Of a stretch of 64,000 nt of DNA, positions 58,446 to 64,000 are shown piece after piece. The position numbers and the translations under genes were made by a program. The stretch spans positions 457,808 through 521,807 of the forward strand of contig QAOA01002012.1 of NCBI GenBank assembly GCA_003255065.1. Reading direction: 5' to 3'. Within the stretch, counting starts at the first letter, position 1. Each line of letters begins with the position of its first letter. This DNA comes from Cercis canadensis. Its lineage: Eukaryota; Streptophyta; Magnoliopsida; Fabales; Fabaceae. The notes under the pieces are model-generated. The model was not told the origin of the DNA. It made no database searches and saw only the letters and a list, made by a program, of their open reading frames with translations.

Positions 58446-59802
58446 GATGAACACACTTTTTATACAATAGTTATCCATCATACTTAGTCTTTTAAACCTC
58501 TTTTGGGCTGAATTGCATAGACTTGGACCTCATTTCATGACTTTGGATCCATTTGTGCCTAATTGCAATTTCCAGCAATATTGAGCATTTTATGCTGTCT
58601 CTGTGTTTCGTGCATATCTTGAGTTCTAGATGTCTAAAAATTCCGAGTCTTACCTTGTAGGAAAACTGAGAGAATTTTCTACAACTTTCTTTCAGGGCTC
58701 CAAAGCCAATTCGGACTTCTAGAAGGTCATATGCAGCCTGGAAGCCAGAGAAGACATGCTGTCGCAGGATCCTGACCTACATGTAGTGTTTGGGTCATAA
58801 CTTGAGCTTTGTATATCATATGGACTTGAAACTGGTACCATTCGAAAGCTAATAGACAGAGCTTCAATTGTTATGAAGACCGGTTCACCATATTTTATAT
58901 TGAAGATGGTCTTATTTGTGGTGGAAGTTGGCTGATGGTTCCAGACACCTATTGGCACTTAAATGGGCCTAACTTCCTCATGACAAGTCCAAATGAACCC
59001 AAACTAAAGCCCAATTAAAGCTAAGGCCCATGGGAACAAGTGTGCCCTAAGGGAAATTTGGGTGTGCATGTAATTTTGGAGGTCTATATCAGCACAAAGG
59101 GGCAGCCGAAATTCATATCAAGTCATTTAGATATTTTAGACAGCTTTTGAACATTCCTTAGTCTTTAAGTTTTCTCTCTAGATATTTTGTAAGAACTTAG
59201 CTTCACTTGTTCATGGAGGGCTAATTCATCAAATCAATCTAGGTTTTGGCTGTTCTGATTATTGGTTTTGAGATTATGTGTTGTTGTTATTCATTTAGTT
59301 GTTAATCAAGTTCTTCAATCCTCTGAAATATTCTGTTTGAATTGCTTAATTTGAATTTGGATTTTCATATTCTGTTTGCATGTGATACAAGAGGATTGTA
59401 TGGTTGATTAATGTTTCTGAGCTTTTGGATGGATTAATTACCTTGGCTGGATCATGGACTTAGGTAAAACTGGACTTGAATGTTTGCTTAATTCATTTAG
59501 TCTTAGTTAAAACCGAATTCTGGTTGCTTAACCAGTGGACATCCATAGAACATTGAGAGGCTTCTTGATATGTTTTAAAGGCCAAGAACATGGTTAATAA
59601 TTGAATGGATCATTGGAAATCAAGGATGGACTAAAATCAGAATCAGTTAAGGCTTGGATTGGTTGTTTTCCTTTAGGTTACCACTTACAATTAATTTCTG
59701 TTAAACACTTAAACCAAACAAAACCTCCATGTTTATATGCTTCTTAATATGATTCACTACTCAGAATAATCCTTAGCTTCGACTTAGGGTTGCTTATGCT
59801 AC
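58446..59802 (+). repeat. 5' LTR of Ath-Z (family Y), truncated at its 3' edge
   Basis: Starts TGATGAACACACTTTTTATAC. It follows the other family-Y LTRs to GCTTATGCTAC and then diverges, losing the last ~60 bp (which end GGCAGCTCATCA). No TGGCGCC primer site follows. A TATA-like GGTCTATATCAG lies at 59081-59092. Confidence 0.78.
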
Positions 59803-60158
59803 TGTTCCGAACGAAATTTTTTGCTCCGATTGACTTGAAACTTGGTCAGTTGAAGGAAAAGGGTCTAACAACCAACATTTTAAGCCAAATTTGACTGTTT
59901 TGACCACTTTTTCATTTTTTAAAGATTTTTTATTTAATTTTTGAGTTCCATTTTCATCCACCTTTCGTCCTGTGGTGGTAGAAAATTTTTTAAAAATGTT
60001 TAGATACCTTTTCTAGTGCTATTTTGGTGTCTTTTTACCTTTGTTTTGTGTTTTTGGTGTGTTTCGATTTTAGCTAAATTCTGTTAGTTTTGTGTGTTTT
60101 TCTATGTTTTTGTGCATTGTGGTGTGTTTAGGCATTTAGCCACTTGTTTGCATGGTGT
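59803..60158 (+). other. leader of Ath-Z upstream of gag
   Basis: T-rich, begins TGTTCCGAACGAAATTTTTTGC. No primer binding site and no ORF. It may hold the RNA packaging signal in intact relatives (inference). Confidence 0.55.
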
Positions 60159-62555
60159 ATGACTAGGTCTTCTCCCTTTGTATTGCTTGAAGTAGACTCT
60201 GAAATAGAGAGAACCTTGCATACACTTAATAGAGCACATAGGGCTGTTGATAATTTAGATCCTACCATGGCTAAAGCTAGAACTCTTATTATTATTCCTG
60301 TTGTTGATCCTGTTGATGAAGGTAATAGAGCTGATAATGCTAATAGAGCTGGAAATAATAATAATAACATGCAGCCTAGAGACAGAACTCTTAAGGAATT
60401 GGCCACCCCTGATGTTGCTTACCAACCTTTAGGGATCCAATATCCAGATATTGATACTGCTTTTGAATTGAAATATGGATTGATACACTTGCTGCCAAAG
60501 TTTCATGGTCTTGCAGGTGAAGATCCTCATAAACATTTAAAAGAATTCCATGTGGTTTGTTCCACAATGAGGCCACAAGGAATTTCTGAAGAGCAGATCA
60601 AGTTAAGAGCATTCCCTTTCTCTTTTGCTGATGTAGCTAAAGACTGGCTCTTTTACTTGTCACAAGGTTCGGTCAGAAATTGGAGTGACATGAAGAAGCT
60701 GTTTCTGGCAAAGTTCTTCCCTGCATCCAGAACTGCTGCCATTCGCAAATACATATGTGGCATAAGGCAACTGCCAGGGGAGACATTGCATGAGTATTGG
60801 GAGAGGTTTACCAAGCTGTGCTCAAGCTGCCTCCATCATCAAATAAGTGATCAGCTGTTGATACAATATTTCTATGAGGGCTTGTCACCTTCGGATAGAA
60901 GTAACATTGATTCTGCTAGTGGAGGAGCATTAGTGGATAAAACACCTGCTGCTGCCAGAGATTTAATTTCCAATATGGCAGAGAATTCCCAGCAGTTTGG
61001 TGTTCGGATGATTCATTCCACCAGGGGAGTCAATGAAGTTGGTGTATCATTTGCTGACCAACAAAGAATGGAGCACAGACTTGATGAATTGACCTCCTTG
61101 GTCAGGCAATTGGCAGTGGGGCGACAAGTATCCACCCCTCAACCTGCAAGCGTGTGTGGCATTTGTGCTTGTCCATCACATCCTACAGATGCATGCCCTA
61201 CACTGCAAGATGGTGATTCTGGATTTCAGGATCCCTCTGTAGCTGCAGCAGGTGTTTTTCCTGGTCGATCCCCATACCAATCGCAGCAGCAGCCTAGATA
61301 TGATCCGTACTCCAACACTTACAACCCTGGTTGGAGGGATCATCCAAATTTCAGATATGGCAATGCTGCAGCACCACAACAGCAGTCCTCCCAACAACAG
61401 CCACAGCAACAGCAGCAGTATAGGCAACCTTGGCAACAACAGAGCCAATTTCAGCCAGCCAGGCAGGGCCAGTTTCAACAAAACAGGCCACCATTCCAGC
61501 AGCAGCCTATGCAGCCAGCTAACCCGTCAACATCCAAACCTGAGCCTTTATTGGAAGATTTGGTGAAGCAGATGGCCACTAGCAACATCCAGTTCCAGCA
61601 GAGGGCAGAGTCCATCATGCAGAATCTGGAAATGCAGATTGGACAATTGGCATCATCTGTGAGTCAATTGCAATCCCAAAGTTCTGGCACCCTTCCTTCT
61701 CAGACCATTCCTAACCCCAATTCGAAGAATGTGAGTGCAATCACTCTTAGGAGTGGCAAGTCAATTCCAGACCCTGCACCTGCAGTTCAGAGTAACCCTA
61801 GTGTGCCAGTTCCACCTGTTGCTGACCCTAGCAGTTCCAGCCAGCGCACTAGTAGTTCCACTTCAGAGATGCCACAACATAAGCCTACATATTCTGCACC
61901 TCTTCCCTTTCCCCAGAGAGCCACTCAGTCCAAGAAAATAGATGCGGCTGAAAAGGACGGAGAGCTTCTGGAGACTTTCAGGAAAGTGGAAATCAACATT
62001 CCATTGCTGGATACTATAAAGCAAATTCCTAAATATGCCAAATTTTTAAAAGAATTATGCACACTGAGGAGGCGGCTTAAGGGAAATGAGCGAATTAGCA
62101 TGAGTCAGAATGTTTCGGCCCTTATTCAGCCTATGCCCCACAAATGCAAGGATCCAGGCACTTTCACAATTCCATGTGTTATAGGTAAATCCAAGTTTGA
62201 GCATGCCATGCTAGACCTCAGTGCTTCCATTAATATGATGCCTATGACTGTGTTCAGTTCTCTTGGACTTGGCCCCTTGAGAGCTACTGGTGTTGTGATT
62301 CAGTTAGCAAATAGGAGCAGTGCATATCCAGCTGGATTAATTGAAGATGTGTTAGTCAGAGTTGATGAGTTGATCTTTCCAACAGATTTCTACATTTTAG
62401 AGATGGAGGGACAGTCCCAATCCAGCAAGGCTCCACTCATTCTGGGCAGGCCATTCCTCAAGACCGCACGGACCAAGATTGATGTTCATGTAGGAACTCT
62501 ATCCATGGAGTTTGGAGACTCTGTTGTGCTATTCAATATTTTTGAGCCTGTGTAG
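60159..62555 (+). CDS. Gag-protease polyprotein of Ath-Z
   Basis: 798 codons from ATG at 60159. I chose it over the TTG at 60144 because ATG gives the expected MTRSSPFVLLEVDSEIERTL start. Residues ~75-250 are the gag core (LKYGLIHLLPKFHGLAGEDP, IKLRAFPFSFADVAKDWLFY, GETLHEYWERFTKLCSSCLH). At ~330-345 is a short Cys/His cluster (CGICACPSHPTDAC). At ~400-455 lies a Gln/Pro-rich stretch, then a coiled coil (LEDLVKQMATSNIQFQQRAE). The protease has MLDLSASINMMPMTVF, where Ath-Y has DLGAS, so an active-site Gly is Ser; LILGRPFLKTARTKIDVH follows. The frame is fully open, the longest in the window. Intact gag forms the particle; protease activity is doubtful. Confidence 0.88.
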   Translation: MTRSSPFVLLEVDSEIERTLHTLNRAHRAVDNLDPTMAKARTLIIIPVVDPVDEGNRADNANRAGNNNNNMQPRDRTLKELATPDVAYQPLGIQYPDIDTAFELKYGLIHLLPKFHGLAGEDPHKHLKEFHVVCSTMRPQGISEEQIKLRAFPFSFADVAKDWLFYLSQGSVRNWSDMKKLFLAKFFPASRTAAIRKYICGIRQLPGETLHEYWERFTKLCSSCLHHQISDQLLIQYFYEGLSPSDRSNIDSASGGALVDKTPAAARDLISNMAENSQQFGVRMIHSTRGVNEVGVSFADQQRMEHRLDELTSLVRQLAVGRQVSTPQPASVCGICACPSHPTDACPTLQDGDSGFQDPSVAAAGVFPGRSPYQSQQQPRYDPYSNTYNPGWRDHPNFRYGNAAAPQQQSSQQQPQQQQQYRQPWQQQSQFQPARQGQFQQNRPPFQQQPMQPANPSTSKPEPLLEDLVKQMATSNIQFQQRAESIMQNLEMQIGQLASSVSQLQSQSSGTLPSQTIPNPNSKNVSAITLRSGKSIPDPAPAVQSNPSVPVPPVADPSSSSQRTSSSTSEMPQHKPTYSAPLPFPQRATQSKKIDAAEKDGELLETFRKVEINIPLLDTIKQIPKYAKFLKELCTLRRRLKGNERISMSQNVSALIQPMPHKCKDPGTFTIPCVIGKSKFEHAMLDLSASINMMPMTVFSSLGLGPLRATGVVIQLANRSSAYPAGLIEDVLVRVDELIFPTDFYILEMEGQSQSSKAPLILGRPFLKTARTKIDVHVGTLSMEFGDSVVLFNIFEPV

Positions 62556-62561
62556 CCTTCC

Positions 62562-63146
62562 ATGGATGAGCACTCTGTCTTTCACATTGACTTGATTGAT
62601 GATCTAGTTGGGGATGGGTATGATGAGCTCTGTGCTGACTTCCCAGATTTTGTTGGTGTTGATGACTTTGTTCAGTGCAACTCCTGTCCTGATTGTCATG
62701 GTGATGTACCTTGTGCTGTATGTGCTGAGATATCTGCCTTCTTGCGCACTCCTGATTCTATGTGTTGCAGTTGTGATGATTCTGCTTGCACTGCTTGTTC
62801 TGAAATTGCAGCAGTTTTAGAACAAGATGATTCTATCCCAGAGGCTGTGGTCATTAATGATCCTGCAGAGTTAGTGAATGTGTCTGAGGAGCTATATTCT
62901 GAATTCCCTGACTTTGTGGGTATAGAGGAGTATGTCCAGTGTCATTCACATGTTGTTTGTGATGGTGACATGAGCTCTGCTATCTGTACTGAAATTTCTA
63001 CATTTTTAAGCGATGGCAATCCGGGTGAATCTGCATCTGAATCTGATTCTAGTTCTGGTTCCGGTTCTGATTCTGCAGCTTTAGAAGATGAGTCTACAGG
63101 GGCAACTCAAGACTTCGTGAGAGTGGTCTTTGACCCCGGTATCTAG
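62562..63146 (+). CDS. Cys-rich module ORF of Ath-Z, three module copies
   Basis: In frame with the gag-protease ORF, after one TAG at 62553. Residues 24-62 are a full module: CADFPDFVGVDDFVQCNSC, then PDCHGDVPCAVCAEISAFLR. Residues ~68-87 are a short copy (CCSCDDSACTACSEIAAVLE), and ~110-150 a third, Cys-poor copy (EFPDFVGIEEYVQCHSH, CDGDMSSAICTEISTFLS). A Ser/Asp/Glu-rich linker and DFVRVVFDPGI then stop. CxxC pairs suggest metal binding (inference). I know no named domain for it. The same module sits between protease and reverse transcriptase in Ath-Y. Confidence 0.6.
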   Translation: MDEHSVFHIDLIDDLVGDGYDELCADFPDFVGVDDFVQCNSCPDCHGDVPCAVCAEISAFLRTPDSMCCSCDDSACTACSEIAAVLEQDDSIPEAVVINDPAELVNVSEELYSEFPDFVGIEEYVQCHSHVVCDGDMSSAICTEISTFLSDGNPGESASESDSSSGSGSDSAALEDESTGATQDFVRVVFDPGI

Positions 63147-63214
63147 CCGTGTTTGCTGCACATAATCGGAAAATGATACTTTAGCTTCATGGGAGTACAT
63201 TTTCTGATTATATT

Positions 63215-63601
63215 ACTGTAATTATATTCTGCTTTCTGTTTTTGCTTTGAATTTTTTGTTTTCTAGTCTTGTTTTTAATTCTATTTTTATTTTTGTTACT
63301 GTTTTATGTTCATTTTATTTTCAATTTTCTGTTCTTGATATCTTCTTTATCTTACTCCACATGTGTGCGGGAAGTTTGGTCATTTCTTGGACACGTAGGT
63401 TTCAACTNACTGTAATTATATTCTGCTTTCTGTTTTTGCTTTGAATTTTCTGTTTTCTAGTCTTGTTTTTAATTCTATTTTTATTTTTGTTACTGTTTTA
63501 TGTTAATTTTATTTTCAATTTTCTGTTCTTGATATCTTCTTTATCTTACTCCACATGTGTGCGGGAAGTTTGGTCATTTCTTGGACACGTAGGTTTCAAC
63601 T
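63215..63601. other. assembly duplication flanking N at 63408
   Basis: 63215-63407 and 63409-63601 are 193-bp direct copies with very few differences (for example TTCATTTTATTTTC against TTAATTTTATTTTC), separated by one N. Confidence 0.88.
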
Positions 63602-63681
63602 ACCGCAAGTCATTCTGTGAGGTAGCTAAAGAGGACATCGTGGAGGAGGTCCACTTACAATATGTCATCTACCTCCCCTGA
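63602..63681 (+). pseudogene. integrase C-terminal tail of Ath-Z
   Basis: The frame ends [17 protein letters not shown], matching the last residues of Ath-Y integrase ([17 protein letters not shown]). Just upstream, CVREVWSFLGHVGFN (63360-63405 and its assembly copy at 63553-63600) matches the reverse transcriptase connection region. So the deletion joined a scrap of reverse transcriptase to the integrase end. Confidence 0.7.
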
Positions 63682-63772
63682 TAAGGATGTTTCTTCTCTC
63701 TCTTTTACTTTACTTGTCCTTATGTGACTGCTTACTATTAATTGTCATCTGTTCCTACTTTTTACAGTTTTT

Positions 63773-63810
63773 ACATTGAGGACAATGTAAAATTTTTAAG
63801 TGTGGGGGAG
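63773..63810 (+). promoter_or_regulatory. hairpin and internal polypurine tract of Ath-Z
   Basis: ACATTGAGGACAATGT at 63773-63788 (perfect 6-bp stem, 4-nt loop), then AAAATTTTTAAGTGTGGGGGAG. Same position relative to the integrase tail as in Ath-Y. Confidence 0.65.
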
Positions 63811-63961
63811 AGATTTCTGTATAGTTTAGCTGCTTTGTTATTTTCTGTTTAGTTGATTAGATTAGTTGATTAGGTTAGTTGATTAGTTTAGTTGATTACT
63901 TCACTATTTCTGTAAATTTGTTGTTTTCTGTTTTAATTTTTTTCTGTTTGTTGTTCTTGCT

Positions 63962-63962
<1 letters not shown>

Positions 63963-64000
<38 letters not shown>
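63963..64000. repeat. poly-T tract at the window end
   Basis: At least 38 T residues, running off the window. It lies downstream of the internal purine tract, as the poly-A/T tract of Ath-A does. Confidence 0.9.

Larger units (their letters stand above)
58446..64000 (+). mobile_element. Ath-Z: Athila derivative with intact gag-protease but no pol
   Basis: Plus strand: 5' LTR (truncated at its 3' edge), leader, gag-protease ORF, Cys-rich ORF, a short integrase tail, hairpin and purine tract. It runs off the window in a poly-T. It has the same family of LTR and coding sequence as Ath-Y, but reverse transcriptase, RNase H and nearly all integrase are deleted. It inserted in the gag of Ath-Y in the opposite direction. 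Together with the missing primer site this makes it defective in cis. Confidence 0.83.

Noticed and set aside
61176..61481. Leu-rich minus-strand ORF
   Set aside because: Antisense of the Gln-rich stretch of the Ath-Z gag.

Overview
This window is nuclear DNA from a flowering plant, most likely a eudicot. It is made almost entirely of transposable elements nested inside one another, with a few decayed host-gene pieces. The evidence is Athila-type and Tat-type Ty3/gypsy retrotransposons, a Ty1/copia element with an initiator-Met-tRNA primer site, primer sites matching tRNA-Asp, a Mutator-type transposase, GT-AG introns, and plant polyubiquitin, FKBP62-type, MO25-type and Ca2+-ATPase-type fragments. 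I see no tRNA or rRNA gene and no complete single-copy host gene. The density and nesting suggest pericentromeric or other repeat-rich chromatin (inference).

Layout. 1-4.4 kb: 3' half of a plus-strand Athila-type deletion derivative (E1) ending in its 3' LTR. ~4.4-23.6 kb: a minus-strand Tat-lineage element (Tat-1). Its 3' LTR carries a 60-bp tandem repeat upstream of a TATA box. Between integrase and 3' LTR it carries an antisense, intron-containing plant-mobile-domain (PMD) pseudogene. Its integrase is split by a complete copia element (Copia-1, 9069-13889, target duplication CTCAT). Its gag-protease region is split by a TTA-flanked terminal-inverted-repeat element (TIR-1, 18021-23147) holding MO25-like and Ca2+-ATPase-like gene fragments plus a solo LTR. 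23.6-26 kb: a possible CACTA end, a polyubiquitin pseudogene and the intact last three exons of an FKBP62/ROF1-like gene. 26-28.4 kb: gag-protease remnant of a chromovirus-like gypsy element. 28.4-30.5 kb: 5' LTR, primer site and gag start of Athila element Ath-C, cut by an LTR of family X (30462-31776). 31.8-36.3 kb: decayed Mutator-like element. 36.2-39.85 kb: AT-rich, no gene found.

39.85 kb to the end is a nested stack. Ath-A (minus, Athila pol) is split by Ath-B (41568-48341, a pol-less derivative with both LTRs) and by an X-family LTR (50051). That LTR is cut by Ath-Y (51270-58445, minus, nearly complete gag-pol), whose gag is cut by Ath-Z (58446 to the end, plus, gag-protease but no reverse transcriptase).

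How the parts work together. Autonomous-type members (Ath-A, Ath-Y) once supplied protease, reverse transcriptase, RNase H and integrase. Ath-B, Ath-Z and E1 keep LTRs, primer site or polypurine tracts and parts of gag, but lack most of pol, so they probably moved with enzymes supplied in trans (inference). Nearly every coding region carries stops or active-site changes, many of them G-to-A/C-to-T type (Trp, Gln and Arg codons to stop, Asp to Asn). This fits long-term silencing and methylcytosine decay. The best leads are the Cys-rich module shared by three Athila elements, an unassigned ORF region in Ath-B, the antisense PMD gene in Tat-1, and the gene-carrying TIR element. Five single Ns mark assembly joins; three sit between direct copies of 152, 176 and 193 bp and should not be read as biology.
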